A stretch of DNA of 64,000 bases from Rhizobium sp. ACO-34A (lineage in GTDB: Bacteria > Pseudomonadota > Alphaproteobacteria > Rhizobiales > Rhizobiaceae), in assembly GCA_002600635.1 (NCBI GenBank), contig CP021371.1, forward strand, positions 3,537,001-3,601,000. The letters are read 5' to 3'. Each line of letters starts with the position of its first letter. Position 1 is the first letter of the stretch. The position numbers and the translations under genes are program-made. The notes beneath the pieces are model-generated. The model saw only the letters and a program-made list of their open reading frames with translations, ran no database searches and was not told the origin of the DNA. Positions 36,271 to 44,897 of the stretch are shown piece by piece.

Positions 36271-36281
36271 GATCCCGGCCG

Positions 36282-36518
36282 ATGTCATTGGTTCGCAACG
36301 AACAGAAAAAGCTGCTTGCCAATGCACTCGACCGGGCCTCGACAGCGTGCTTCACCGTGGGGATCGCAACACCCGTCGCCGGATACCTTTACAATATCGG
36401 CAATTTCGGCACCGCGATATCAGGCGGACGCCTCATGGTCGGCATCGCGCTCTGGCTTTTTTCCGCGATTGCATTACATTTGATGGCGAGACGTGTTCTG
36501 AAAGGACTGGCCCTGTGA
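36282..36518 (+). CDS. Small membrane protein of unknown function
   Basis: 78 residues with two hydrophobic helices (CFTVGIATPVAGYLYNIG and LMVGIALWLFSAIALHLMA). It begins 11 bp after trhO and overlaps the next mini-gene by 4 bp (GTGA), which strongly suggests both are translated. The pattern resembles amphipathic small proteins annotated only as hypothetical in rhizobia; I do not recognise a family. Confidence 0.6.
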   Translation: MSLVRNEQKKLLANALDRASTACFTVGIATPVAGYLYNIGNFGTAISGGRLMVGIALWLFSAIALHLMARRVLKGLAL

Positions 36519-36634
36519 GCACTTGGACACTGGCGTTTGTCATCACTCCGCTCATCGTCGTTGCGTTGGGTTATATCGCCGTGCGCCTGGAAGAACGGCG
36601 CGACGAGAACACGAAGCTGCATCCCGGCGAGTAA
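36515..36634 (+). CDS. Single-helix mini-protein (39 residues)
   Basis: GTG start at 36515 overlapping the upstream stop (GTGA). MSTWTLAFVITPLIVVALGYIAVRLEERRDENTKLHPGE: one membrane helix with a charged cytoplasmic tail. It is too short for usual gene callers but its coupling to the 78-residue membrane gene, and the terminator 20 bp downstream, support it. Confidence 0.5.
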   Translation: MSTWTLAFVITPLIVVALGYIAVRLEERRDENTKLHPGE

Positions 36635-36654
36635 CCTCTTCGCCCCGGCCTCAT

Positions 36655-36690
36655 AACGACAAGGCCCGCCTTCCGGCGGGCCTTGTCGTT
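36655..36690. terminator. Bidirectional intrinsic terminator
   Basis: AACGACAAGGCCCGCC and its exact reverse complement pair through 16 bp around TTCC, ending with GTCGTTTC. It closes the trhO/mini-gene unit and backs up metQ on the other strand. Confidence 0.85.
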
Positions 36691-36714
36691 TCAATGGCAT
36701 TGCGGCCTCGGCAT

Positions 36715-36753
36715 CTTCTCCCATCTCCGGGACAAGCCCGGAGATGGGAGAAG
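36715..36753. repeat. Long perfect hairpin next to metQ
   Basis: CTTCTCCCATCTCCGGG and CCCGGAGATGGGAGAAG, a 17-bp perfect stem with loop ACAAG, 9 bp past the metQ stop (minus strand). No T-run follows on that strand, so it looks more like an mRNA-end stabiliser or a dispersed palindromic repeat than a terminator. The core CTTCTCCC recalls the RIME-like elements elsewhere. Confidence 0.6.
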
Positions 36754-36762
36754 GAAAAAAGA

Positions 36763-37542
36763 TCAGAACGCCGGGATCAGGGCACCCTTGAACTCTTCGT
36801 TGATGAAGGCCTTGATGCTGTCGTCGTGGTAGGATTCGACCAGCGTCTTCACCCACGGAGCGTCCTTGTCGGCCGTGCGGACGGCGATGACGTTGGCGTA
36901 GGGCGACTTTTCACCTTCGATGGCGATGGCGTCGGTCTTCGGATGCAGGCCGGCTTCCATGGCGTAGTTGGTGTTGATGACGGCGGCATCGACGTCATCG
37001 AGCGAACGCGGCAGCTGGGCAGCGTCGAGTTCGGCGAACTGGATGTTCTTCGGGTTCTCGGTCACGTCAGCCGGACCAACCTTCAGGCCCTTGGTTTCGT
37101 CAACCTTGATCAGGCCCTTGGAAGCCAGGACGAGAAGCGCGCGGCCGCCATTGGTCGGGTCGTTCGGGATACCAACGGTTGCGCCGTCCTTCAGCTCGTC
37201 GAGGCTCTTCACCTTCTTGGAATAGACGCCCATCGGGGTGGTGATGGTCGTGCCGACGCTGACGATGTCGAAGCCACGGTCAGCGATCTGGTTGTCGAGA
37301 TAGGGCTGGTGCTGGAAGGAGTTGGCGTTAAGGTCGCCATCGGCCAACGCCTGGTTCGGAACGACGTAGTCGGAGAATTCGACGATCTCGATGTTGAGGC
37401 CCTTCTTGGCGGCGATTTCCTTCACCTTTTCCATGATCTGGGCGTGTTCGCCGGCGGTCACGCCGACCTTGATGTCTTCCGCGAGAGCTGCGCCAGCGGA
37501 AAAGAGAGCTGCGATGGCAGCGGCGACGATCAGTTTCCTCAT
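36763..37542 (-). CDS. metQ: D-methionine ABC transporter substrate-binding protein
   Basis: 259 residues of the NlpA/MetQ family. Signal peptide MRKLIVAAAIAALFSAGAALA without a lipobox, so probably soluble in the periplasm. Conserved features include IKVGVTAGEHAQIMEKVKE, GLNIEIVEFSDYVVPNQAL and AVINTNYAMEAGL. Last gene of metN-metI-metQ on the minus strand; AAGGAG precedes the ATG. The partners make the methionine (or related sulfur amino acid) importer obvious. Confidence 0.93.
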   Translation of the reverse strand: MRKLIVAAAIAALFSAGAALAEDIKVGVTAGEHAQIMEKVKEIAAKKGLNIEIVEFSDYVVPNQALADGDLNANSFQHQPYLDNQIADRGFDIVSVGTTITTPMGVYSKKVKSLDELKDGATVGIPNDPTNGGRALLVLASKGLIKVDETKGLKVGPADVTENPKNIQFAELDAAQLPRSLDDVDAAVINTNYAMEAGLHPKTDAIAIEGEKSPYANVIAVRTADKDAPWVKTLVESYHDDSIKAFINEEFKGALIPAF

Positions 37543-37576
37543 TGTGTTTTCTCCTTGGGTTTACTGAAGAGAGGTT

Positions 37577-38245
37577 TCAGTTCTTTCGGCTGCGCTTGTC
37601 GAAGCGCCGGGCCAGCGTGTCGCCGGCGCTCTGCACGGCCTGCACCAGCACGATCAGCACGACGACAACAGCCAGCATCACTTCCGGCATGAAGCGCTGG
37701 TAGCCATAACGAATGCCCAGATCGCCGAGACCGCCGCCGCCGACCGCGCCGACCATGGCCGAGTAGCCGATCAGGCTGACGAGCGTCAGGGTCAGCGCCA
37801 GCGTGATGCCGGGCAGCGCCTCGGCCAGCAGCACCTTGGTAACGATCTGGAATGGTGTGGCGCCCATGGCACGCGCAGCCTCGATCAGCCCCTTGTCCAC
37901 TTCCCGGATCGCCGCCTCGATCAGGCGGGCGATAAACGGAACGGTCGAGATCGTCAGCGGCACGATTGCGGCAATCGTGCCGATCGAGGTGCCGGTGATG
38001 AGCCGGGTCAGCGGAATGATGGCGACCACGAGGATGATGAACGGCGTCGAACGCAGCGCGTTGACGATCAGTCCCATGATACGGTTGACCGCCGGCGCGG
38101 CGAACAGTTCGCCCTTGCCGCTGGTGGCAAGGAATACGCCCATCGGCAGACCGATCACGGTGCCGATCAGTCCGGCGGCGCTGACCATCTGCAGGGTCTG
38201 CCAGAGGGCTTTCAGGAGCAGGTTTACGAGCATCTCAGGCGCCAT
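37577..38245 (-). CDS. metI: D-methionine ABC transporter permease
   Basis: 222 residues from ATG at 38245 ([20 protein letters not shown]); ATG at 38233 is possible. Five membrane helices and the ABC permease loop [25 protein letters not shown] near residue 145. Overlaps the metN stop by 11 bp. Forms the membrane pore with MetN and receives the ligand from MetQ. Confidence 0.93.
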   Translation of the reverse strand: MAPEMLVNLLLKALWQTLQMVSAAGLIGTVIGLPMGVFLATSGKGELFAAPAVNRIMGLIVNALRSTPFIILVVAIIPLTRLITGTSIGTIAAIVPLTISTVPFIARLIEAAIREVDKGLIEAARAMGATPFQIVTKVLLAEALPGITLALTLTLVSLIGYSAMVGAVGGGGLGDLGIRYGYQRFMPEVMLAVVVVLIVLVQAVQSAGDTLARRFDKRSRKN

Positions 38246-39317
38246 AGCCGAGCACCTCCGTGGCAAGACCGGTCTGCTGGTAGAAACGGTTGGCCCGCTC
38301 CAACGTCGCCGGATCGGCCGGATAGGAAACAACCAGCGAGCCGAAGGGTTCGCCGGCAATCTCGTCGATCGCGCCCGCAAGAATGTTGACGTCAGGACCG
38401 ATCTCCGCGACGAGACGCGCGGTCAATGGCTGGAACGCCGTCTCCCCGAAGAAGATCAGCCGCACGAGTGCGCGGTCGCCCGCAACGGGTTCGGCCTTGA
38501 GATCCGAGCGGATCCATTCGGGAAGCTTGGCGCCAATCGAGGCCGACAGCAGCGCTTGGGTGGTCTCATGACGCGGCCTTGTGAACACGTCGAAGGTACG
38601 GCCGCTCTCGACGATCAGCCCCTTGTCGATCACCGCAACTTCCGAGGCAATGGTCTTCACCACTTCCATCTCATGAGTGATGAGCAGCACCGTCAGGTCG
38701 AGATCGCGGTTGATGGTCTTCAGGAGTTCGAGGATCGACTGCGTGGTCTCGGGGTCGAGCGCCGAGGTCGCTTCGTCCGAAAGCAGGAGCTTCGGTTCGG
38801 TGGCAAGAGCGCGGGCGATGCCGACACGCTGCTTCTGCCCGCCGGAAAGCTCGGCGGGATAACGTCCCGCCTTGTCCGAAAGACCGACGAGATCGATCAG
38901 CGGCCTGACCCGCGCATCGATCGTCTTGCGGTCGACGCCGGCAATCTCCAGCGGCAGGGCCACATTGTCGTAGACGGTGCGCGACGACAGCAGGTTGAAG
39001 TGCTGGAAGATCATGCCGACCGAACGGCGAAGGGTGCGAAGGCCCGCCTCGTCCAGCGCGCCGACATCGACGCCATCGACCAGCACCTTGCCCGAAGTCG
39101 GCAGTTCCAGACCATTGACCAGCCGGATCAGCGTTGACTTGCCGGCACCGGAACGGCCGATGATACCGGTGATCGCGCCCTTGGGCACCACATAGTCGAT
39201 ACCGCCAAGCGCGGTAAAGGCCGGCTGTCCGTTGGCGCCACCAAAATGCTTGGTCACGCCTTCGAATGCGACCATGGGACGCCCGGTTGGCGCTACATTC
39301 GCGGCGGACGCACTCAT
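38235..39317 (-). CDS. metN: D-methionine ABC transporter ATP-binding protein
   Basis: 360 residues from ATG at 39317, preceded by GAGGAGG; longer frames upstream are rejected. Walker [17 protein letters not shown], signature [16 protein letters not shown], Walker [15 protein letters not shown], and the C-terminal NIL regulatory domain, which in MetN binds methionine and shuts the transporter. First gene of the metNIQ operon. I looked for SAM riboswitch cores upstream and saw none. Confidence 0.93.
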   Translation of the reverse strand: MSASAANVAPTGRPMVAFEGVTKHFGGANGQPAFTALGGIDYVVPKGAITGIIGRSGAGKSTLIRLVNGLELPTSGKVLVDGVDVGALDEAGLRTLRRSVGMIFQHFNLLSSRTVYDNVALPLEIAGVDRKTIDARVRPLIDLVGLSDKAGRYPAELSGGQKQRVGIARALATEPKLLLSDEATSALDPETTQSILELLKTINRDLDLTVLLITHEMEVVKTIASEVAVIDKGLIVESGRTFDVFTRPRHETTQALLSASIGAKLPEWIRSDLKAEPVAGDRALVRLIFFGETAFQPLTARLVAEIGPDVNILAGAIDEIAGEPFGSLVVSYPADPATLERANRFYQQTGLATEVLGYGA

Positions 39318-39698
39318 CGGCCGCCTCCTCTTGAGGCATTGCGCGAAATGGGTCGGTTCTTCATGAAAGTCTCTTCGGTGAACGCCGTCACTCAACGGCA
39401 AAGATGATCGCAGGCCGGATAATACTACCGCGGCATACACATTCGGACGATATTGCGCCGATCTAGCATCTTTGACTTCACCTTTTCAAACCCGCCCAGG
39501 GCAAATCGGCAGCAAATCTGCCATGCACCGTGGAAAGCGGATTTGCTTATGACTCCGCAGCCCCGGCCTGCCGAGAGATATTTTGCCCAAAGCACCCCGC
39601 ATTTCCGGAAAATTTGTCCAATCAGAGAAAATCCCGAACAGCAAAATTGACAACTGGTTTTCAATATTGGAAACTGGTTGTCGAAATTGGAGGCCAGA
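39318..39698. other. 381-bp divergent spacer metN / MarR gene
   Basis: Contains the metN ribosome-binding site at its left end and, at its right end, two 19-bp direct repeats (39652-39690) before the MarR gene. Between them no gene or RNA element was recognised; reading frames across it lack family features. Confidence 0.5.
39652..39690. promoter_or_regulatory. Direct repeats, probable MarR operator
   Basis: AACTGGTTTTCAATATTGG (39652-39670) and AACTGGTTGTCGAAATTGG (39672-39690) are identical at 16 of 19 positions with a 20-bp period. The first also centres a near-palindrome around AATATT. They end next to the GGAGG of the MarR gene, so binding there would block transcription or translation. 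Confidence 0.55.
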
Positions 39699-40169
39699 AT
39701 GCACAAACGCACCGCCGAGGCTCAATCCCTCACCGAGATCATGCTGACCGTCTTTCGCATCAACGGCCGGCTGTTGGAAGGCGGTGACCGGCTGGTCGCG
39801 CCGCTCGATCTCACCAGCGCCCGCTGGCAGGTGCTCGGCGCAATCGCATTGGCCGAGGCGGCTCGTACAGTGCCCCAGATCGCCGAGGCAATGGGCATGA
39901 CCCGGCAGGGCGCGCTGAAGCAGGTCGCCAAGCTGGAGGCCGACGGTTTCCTGTCGAGCCTCACCAATCCCCGCCACAAGCGTTCGCCGCTCTATGCCCT
40001 GACGGAAAAGGGCGCAGACGCCTACCGCTCTGTCGACACCATCTACACAACATGGGCCAACACGCTTGCCGAAGGCCTTGATCTTCAGCGGCTGGAACAG
40101 GCTCGCAAGCTGCTTGCCGAATTCGACAATCGTCTTGAAAACGATCCGCACGTCAAAGGAACCAGTTGA
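39699..40169 (+). CDS. MarR-family transcriptional regulator
   Basis: 156 residues from ATG at 39699, with GGAGG 5 bp upstream; the TTG at 39678 would add seven residues. Winged helix with AARTVPQIAEAMGMTRQGALKQVAKLEADGFL and wing RHKRSPLYALTEKGADA. Its stop overlaps the following membrane-protein start, so that gene is its cotranscribed partner. Own operator-like repeats lie upstream. Confidence 0.92.
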   Translation: MHKRTAEAQSLTEIMLTVFRINGRLLEGGDRLVAPLDLTSARWQVLGAIALAEAARTVPQIAEAMGMTRQGALKQVAKLEADGFLSSLTNPRHKRSPLYALTEKGADAYRSVDTIYTTWANTLAEGLDLQRLEQARKLLAEFDNRLENDPHVKGTS

Positions 40170-40627
40170 TGAAAACCGTCCTCCACGCCGCTGCCGGCAC
40201 GCTGGCGCTTGCCCTCGTCTCAACCTTCCTCGCCTCAACCATCATCTCGGAACTGTGCCTGGATTACCGGGCGATCACCATCGTGAAGACTGCGATCTTT
40301 TATGGCGTCTTTCTTCTCGTGCCGCTGATGGCGATCACCGGCGGGAGCGGCTTCGCTCTCGCGGCAAACCGTTCGGGCGGGCTGGTCGAAAGGAAGAAAG
40401 CGCGCATGCGGATCATCGGCGCGAATGGCCTGCTGGTCATGCTGCCGGCTGCTGTGTTCCTGTATTTTCGGGCGAGTGTCGGATCTTTCGATGGCCTGTT
40501 CTATGTCGTGCAGATCATCGAACTGGCGGGCGGCATGCTGCAACTCTGTCTTCTCATCCTGAACTTCAGGGATGGACGGCGCATGACCGAAAAGAAACGT
40601 CTGCTGGCCGCGCGGAACACGGCCTGA
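40169..40627 (+). CDS. Membrane protein of unknown function
   Basis: 152 residues, about four hydrophobic helices (TLALALVSTFLASTIISEL, TAIFYGVFLLVPLMAITGG, GLLVMLPAAVFLYFRA, VQIIELAGGMLQLCLLIL). Start ATG at 40169 overlaps the MarR stop (TGATG). No family recognised; the arrangement suggests it is a small transporter or sensor controlled by the MarR protein. Confidence 0.7.
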   Translation: MKTVLHAAAGTLALALVSTFLASTIISELCLDYRAITIVKTAIFYGVFLLVPLMAITGGSGFALAANRSGGLVERKKARMRIIGANGLLVMLPAAVFLYFRASVGSFDGLFYVVQIIELAGGMLQLCLLILNFRDGRRMTEKKRLLAARNTA

Positions 40628-40676
40628 AACCAGATATGGAAAAGGCTGCCGGACGAAAATCCGGCAACCCCGAGCA

Positions 40677-41309
40677 TTACTTCACCTCGATGACGAAGTC
40701 TTCCTTCGAACGGCGCACCTTCTTGAGGTTCACCAGCCAGTCGCCGTCTTCCTGCCGGTAGCCGATCGGCATGATCGTCACTGAGCGCAGGCCACGCTCG
40801 CGCAGTCCAAGGATTTCATCGAGCTTGTCAGGATCGAAGCCTTCCATCGGCGTGGCGTCGACGCCCTCGAAGGCGGCAGCCGTCAGGCCGATGCCAAAGC
40901 CGATATAGGCTTGGCGGGCGGCATGCTCGAAATTCGTCTTTTCGTCGCGCGGCGGATAGAGCGAAAGCAGATGCTGGCGATAGGCTTCCCAGCCCTCGTT
41001 CTTGAAGCCGCGCTCTTCGTTGACGAGATCGAACATGCCGTTGATCCGGTCCGGCGTGTAGTTATCCCAGGCCGCGAATACGAGCAGATGCGAACCTTCC
41101 GTGACCTGCGTCTGGTTCCAGGCGATCTCCTGGATCTTCGCCCGCACTTCAGGATTGGTCACGACGAGAACTTCGTAAGGCTGCAGGCCGCTGGAGGTCG
41201 GCGCGAGGCGGATCGCCTCAAGGATACGTTCGACCTTTTCCTGCGGAACGACCTTGGAGGGATCCATCTTCTTGGTGGCGTAGCGCCAGTTGAGTTTTTC
41301 GAGAAGCAC
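40677..41309 (-). CDS. NAD(P)H-dependent nitroreductase-family oxidoreductase
   Basis: 210 residues, FMN-binding nitroreductase fold of the NfsB/DrgA type: WRYATKKMDPSKVVPQEKVERILEAIRLAPTSSGLQ at the start (FMN-phosphate contacts) and GLTAAAFEGVDATPMEGFDP later. Such enzymes reduce quinones or nitro compounds. Divergent from an HxlR-family gene, with a symmetric element between them, a very common redox-sensing pair. Confidence 0.9.
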   Translation of the reverse strand: MLLEKLNWRYATKKMDPSKVVPQEKVERILEAIRLAPTSSGLQPYEVLVVTNPEVRAKIQEIAWNQTQVTEGSHLLVFAAWDNYTPDRINGMFDLVNEERGFKNEGWEAYRQHLLSLYPPRDEKTNFEHAARQAYIGFGIGLTAAAFEGVDATPMEGFDPDKLDEILGLRERGLRSVTIMPIGYRQEDGDWLVNLKKVRRSKEDFVIEVK

Positions 41310-41391
41310 GGGGGATAGCCTTCTGGTTTTACCGCCTTTCCGCCTCAGGACCCGGGAACGATCCAGAGGCGAAGAATAGACGGTATTGATT

Positions 41392-41416
41392 AGTAACCAG
41401 GCCTAAATAGGTAACT
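41392..41416. promoter_or_regulatory. Probable HxlR operator
   Basis: AGTAACC (41392-41398) and GGTAACT (41410-41416) form an imperfect inverted repeat with GTAAC-type half-sites, as recorded for HxlR/YodB regulators. It lies between the divergent nitroreductase and HxlR genes. Confidence 0.45.
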
Positions 41417-41471
41417 TGAAAAAGCGCACAAGAAGGCACATTTTTGATACCAGTTTGATTAGAGGAAACGG

Positions 41472-41870
41472 ATGCATAGCCACTTCGATCCCGCCAAGTG
41501 CCAGACGGTGAGCGAGATATTGTCGCGCATCGGCGACAAATGGAGTGTGCTCATCATCATGAAGCTCGGCTCCGGCCCGTCGCGTTTCAGCGATCTCAAG
41601 CGCTCCGTTGTCGGCATCTCCCAGCGCATGCTGACGCTCACCCTGCGTGCACTCGAACGTGACGGCCTCGTAAGCCGAACGGTCCATCCGACCATTCCAC
41701 CGAGCGTCGTCTACGAACTTACCGACCTCGGTCGCTCCCTGTGGAAACCCATAGAAGCCGTCGGCGGCTGGGTTTTCTGCAATCACGAAAAGATCCACGA
41801 GGCCCGCGCGGAATTCGACAGTCGCTACGCCGCGTCGGAAGAAAATTCGGCAGGGATACAAAAGCCGTAG
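41472..41870 (+). CDS. HxlR-family transcriptional regulator
   Basis: 132 residues. Winged-helix HxlR signature: FDPAKCQTVSEILSRIGDKWSVLIIMKLGSGPSRFSDLKRS with a single N-terminal cysteine that in relatives senses quinones or aldehydes, then ISQRMLTLTLRALERDGLVSRTV and YELTDLGRSLW. GAGGAAACGG precedes the ATG. The nitroreductase across the spacer is the likely target. Confidence 0.92.
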   Translation: MHSHFDPAKCQTVSEILSRIGDKWSVLIIMKLGSGPSRFSDLKRSVVGISQRMLTLTLRALERDGLVSRTVHPTIPPSVVYELTDLGRSLWKPIEAVGGWVFCNHEKIHEARAEFDSRYAASEENSAGIQKP

Positions 41871-41883
41871 CCCGAAACGCAAA

Positions 41884-41912
41884 CCAGCCGGACTGCAAGG
41901 CAATCCGGCTGG
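41884..41912. terminator. Hairpin between hxlR-type gene and GH1 gene
   Basis: CCAGCCGGA and TCCGGCTGG, 9-bp stem. On the minus strand it is followed by TTTGCGTTT, fitting a terminator for the GH1 transcript; on the plus strand the T-run is absent. Confidence 0.5.
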
Positions 41913-41940
41913 AATAACTCGCGGAAAAGGCCGCGGGTTG

Positions 41941-43314
41941 TCAGCCCGCCTGATGATTGCCCCTGGGAAACTGAGCCGCCAGTTCGCTATACCACTTGCC
42001 GCTCTTCTTGATGGTGCGCACCTGCGTATCGTAATCGACATGCACGATGCCGAAGCGCATGCTGTAGCCTTCCGCCCATTCGAAATTATCCATCAGGCTC
42101 CAGGCAAAATAACCCGACATCGGGAAGCCGTCCTTGATGAGATCGGCGATAATGCCGATGTGTTCGACATAGTAGTCGAGACGCGGCTGGTCATCGACCT
42201 CGCCGTTTTCGACTTCCATGTTGTAGCAGGCGCCGTTCTCGGTGATGTAACAGACCGGCAATTCGTAGCGGTTGTAGAGGCCGGAAACCAGCGACTTCAG
42301 TGCCGGCGCGTAAACTTCCCAGCCGATATCCGTCTTGACCTTGGAAACCGGCGGTGCGCCGATGGTTGCCGGGAATTCCGCGCCCGGCGTAGGATCGTCG
42401 GCCACGCGCATCGGCGTGTAGTAGTTCAGGCCCCACCAGTCGAGCTTCTGGTTGATGATCGCCATGTCGCCTTCTTCGATCGGCGGCATGCGGTCGCCAA
42501 GCGCCGACATGAACTCGGCCGGATACTGGCCGTTGATGATGGGATCGAAAAACACACCGTTGTTGAACTGGAAGGCCCGTTCGGCCGCAGCCTTGTCCGC
42601 CGCGCTGTCGGAGGCTGCAATGATCTCATGGGCGTTGAGCACGATGCCGGCCGGCACCTGCGGCGCGACCTGCCGGATGGCGTCGATGCCGAGGCCATGG
42701 GCAAGATTGGTGTAATGCAGCGCATGAAGTGCCGCATCCATATTCTTCTCGCCGGGGGCATGAATGCCGTAGAGATGCGAAAGCCATACCGAACACCACG
42801 GCTCGTTGAAGGTCGCAACCGAATCCAGCCGGTCCCCGAGCCGCGCCATCACGATCTTGGCATAGCGCTGGAAGGCATAAGCCGTGCTGCGCGCCGTCCA
42901 GCCGCCCTCGCCCATCAGGGCAAGCGGCAGGTCCCAGTGGTAAAGTGTCGCGAATGCCTTGATGCCGCGCGCCTTCAGTCCGTCGACCAGCTTGTCGTAG
43001 AAATCGAGGCCGGCTTCGTTGATGCGGCCCGTGCCCTCGGGAATGATCCGCGGCCATGCGATGGAGAAGCGATAGGCGGAAACGCCCATCTCCTTCATCA
43101 TGTCGAGATCCTGTTCCCACAGGTGATAATGGTCGCAGGCGACATCGCCGTTGTGACGGCCATGGACGCGGCCCGGCATGTTGCAGAAGGCGTCCCAGAT
43201 GGACGGCTTGCGGCCATCCTCCTTCGACGCGCCTTCGATCTGGAAGGAAGCGGTGGCGACACCGAATACGAAATCGCCGGGAAAGCGATCGGCAAGGCTT
43301 TTCGGATCGATCAT
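41941..43314 (-). CDS. GH1 beta-glucosidase
   Basis: 457 residues of glycoside hydrolase family 1. Acid/base Glu171 in ATFNEPWCSVW and nucleophile Glu359 in CYITENGACYN are present; so are FVFGVATASFQIEGAS and WSLMDNFEWAEGY. No signal peptide, so it acts on imported glucosides. The gene has its own upstream region with a terminator of the preceding gene (43473-43509) and an 18-bp palindrome (43435-43452), so it seems to be transcribed separately. Confidence 0.93.
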   Translation of the reverse strand: MIDPKSLADRFPGDFVFGVATASFQIEGASKEDGRKPSIWDAFCNMPGRVHGRHNGDVACDHYHLWEQDLDMMKEMGVSAYRFSIAWPRIIPEGTGRINEAGLDFYDKLVDGLKARGIKAFATLYHWDLPLALMGEGGWTARSTAYAFQRYAKIVMARLGDRLDSVATFNEPWCSVWLSHLYGIHAPGEKNMDAALHALHYTNLAHGLGIDAIRQVAPQVPAGIVLNAHEIIAASDSAADKAAAERAFQFNNGVFFDPIINGQYPAEFMSALGDRMPPIEEGDMAIINQKLDWWGLNYYTPMRVADDPTPGAEFPATIGAPPVSKVKTDIGWEVYAPALKSLVSGLYNRYELPVCYITENGACYNMEVENGEVDDQPRLDYYVEHIGIIADLIKDGFPMSGYFAWSLMDNFEWAEGYSMRFGIVHVDYDTQVRTIKKSGKWYSELAAQFPRGNHQAG

Positions 43315-43434
43315 CTGGTCACTCGTTTTTGCTGATGCGCCGGACGGTATGGACGGATTTCCGCCGGAACGTTGAATTTGGCCGCGGGCGGTTTAGACCA
43401 AAGTAGCCTCGGGGTACAAGTCGCAAGGCTTGTT

Positions 43435-43452
43435 TTCTGCAACGTTTCAGAA
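43435..43452. promoter_or_regulatory. Probable LacI-type operator before the GH1 gene
   Basis: TTCTGCAACGTTTCAGAA, palindromic except for one pair, with the CG-centred form typical of LacI-family operators. The 12-mer CTGCAACGTTTC within it recurs exactly at 45974-45985, upstream of the isomerase gene. Confidence 0.6.
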
Positions 43453-43472
43453 CTTACGATCGATAAAAACCC

Positions 43473-43509
43473 AAAAAAGCGCGGCGGCAGACGCTGTCCA
43501 CCGCCGCTT
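43473..43509 (-). terminator. Intrinsic terminator of the isomerase-oxidoreductase unit
   Basis: On the minus strand AAGCGGCGG and CCGCCGCGCTT form a GC-rich stem followed by TTTTTTGGG, only 7 bp past the oxidoreductase stop. It separates that unit from the GH1 gene. Confidence 0.8.
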
Positions 43510-43515
43510 TGCCCG

Positions 43516-44688
43516 TCAGAGCGAAACCCAGGCGCCGTCCTTCTTCGACGAAGACACGCAAGCCTCGACGAAAGCGACACCCTTCACGCCATCGTCGATG
43601 GTCGGGTAAACCACGGCCGGATCGACCGGCCTGCCTGCCTTGAAGGCGGCAATCGCAAGGGCGGCCTCCGAATAGATCGTGGCGAAGGCTTCGAGATAAC
43701 CCTCGGGATGACCACCCGGAATGCGGCTGACACGGGCGGCGGCAGCACCGGCTCCCGCCCCGTTGCGGGTTACCAGACGCTTCTGCTCGCCGAATGGCGT
43801 GAACCAGAGGTAGTTCGGGTTTTCCTGCTGCCATTCGAACCCGCCCTTCGTGCCGTAGACGCGAAGCTTCAGCGCGTTCTCGTTGCCCGGAGCGACCTGG
43901 CTGCACCACAGCATGCCCTTCGCGCCCCCTTCGAAACGCAGGAGCACATGGCCGTTGTCATCGACCCGGCGTCCCTCGACGAAACTGTCGAGATCCGCGG
44001 CAAGGCTCTTCAGCGTAAGGCCGGTAACGAAGGACGCGAGATTGAAGGCATGCGTGCCGATGTCGCCGGTCGCGCCACCGACGCCCGACTGCTTGGGATC
44101 GGTGCGCCACACCGCCTGCTTGGCGCCGGTCTGTTCCACCGCTTCCGTCAGCCAGTCCTGCGCATATTCCACCTGCACGACACGAAGCTCGCCCAGCGCG
44201 CCGGAGGCGATCATCTCACGGGCCTGCCGCACCATCGGATAGCCGGTGTAATTATGGGTGAGGATGAACAGCGCCTTCGACGCATCGGCCACCGACTTCA
44301 GCTTCTTCGCGTCGTCAAGGTTAGAGGTCAGCGGCTTGTCGCAGATGACATGGATGCCGCGCTCCAGAAAGGCTTTCGCCGCCGGATAGTGCATGTGGTT
44401 CGGCGTCACGATGGACACAGCCTCGATGCCATCCGGCCGCTTCGCTTCCTTCTCCGCCATTTCCTCGAACGAACCGTAGCAGCGTTCCGGATCGAGCCCG
44501 AGATCACGCCCCGAAGCGATCGACTTTTCCGCCGTCGAGGAAAGCGCACCCGCAACGAGTTCGAAGTGATCGTCCAGACGCGCCGCCATGCGGTGTACGC
44601 CACCGATGAACGCGCCCTGTCCGCCGCCCACCATGCCGAGCCGGATGCGCTTCCCGCTTGCCTGCTCCCTTGATGCTTCAATTGTCAT
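43516..44688 (-). CDS. Gfo/Idh/MocA-family oxidoreductase
   Basis: 390 residues. N-terminal Rossmann motif RLGMVGGGQGAFIGGVHRMAA, then CDKPLTSNLDDAKKL, which contains the conserved EKP-like lysine, and the GVGGATGDIGTHAFNLASF histidine motif. Such enzymes oxidise or reduce a sugar hydroxyl with NAD(P). Some relatives make 3-keto-glycosides. It follows a sugar isomerase by about 210 bp holding a RIME-like element, in one transcription unit. The substrate is unknown. Confidence 0.9.
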   Translation of the reverse strand: MTIEASREQASGKRIRLGMVGGGQGAFIGGVHRMAARLDDHFELVAGALSSTAEKSIASGRDLGLDPERCYGSFEEMAEKEAKRPDGIEAVSIVTPNHMHYPAAKAFLERGIHVICDKPLTSNLDDAKKLKSVADASKALFILTHNYTGYPMVRQAREMIASGALGELRVVQVEYAQDWLTEAVEQTGAKQAVWRTDPKQSGVGGATGDIGTHAFNLASFVTGLTLKSLAADLDSFVEGRRVDDNGHVLLRFEGGAKGMLWCSQVAPGNENALKLRVYGTKGGFEWQQENPNYLWFTPFGEQKRLVTRNGAGAGAAAARVSRIPGGHPEGYLEAFATIYSEAALAIAAFKAGRPVDPAVVYPTIDDGVKGVAFVEACVSSSKKDGAWVSL

Positions 44689-44724
44689 GGTTCAGTCTCC
44701 TTGATCTCGCGTGTCCGAGACACC

Positions 44725-44887
44725 GCCCCTCATCCGCCTGCCGGCACCTTCTCCCCGTGAACGGGGAGAAGGAAGATGTGGCAATATCTCGCTTGTTTCT
44801 GCGACCCTTTGAAAAAGACGCGATCTTTCAGCACCGCCACCTTCTCCCCGCTTGCGGGGAGAAGGTGGCGGCAGCCGGATGAGGGGC
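44725..44887. repeat. RIME-like intergenic mosaic element, copy 1
   Basis: A 163-bp element bounded by 33-bp inverted arms, GCCCCTCATCCGCCTGCC... (44725-44757) and its partner (44855-44887), identical at 31 of 33 positions. Each arm carries its own hairpin (CCTTCTCCCCG with CGGGGAGAAGG). This is the structure of the RIME palindromic repeats of Rhizobiaceae. It sits between two genes of the same operon. Confidence 0.8.
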
Positions 44888-44897
44888 GCAATCGAAT

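Noticed and set aside
35104..36327. A 407-codon minus-strand frame opposite trhO and the EVE gene
   Set aside because: Antisense shadow; trhO has its catalytic cysteine and full length on the plus strand.
36715..36753. Long hairpin as metQ terminator
   Set aside because: No T-run follows on the metQ strand; the perfect terminator at 36655-36690 is a better candidate.
39318..39440. Possible SAM-II/SAM-V riboswitch before metN
   Set aside because: The conserved core sequences of these riboswitches are not present in the leader.
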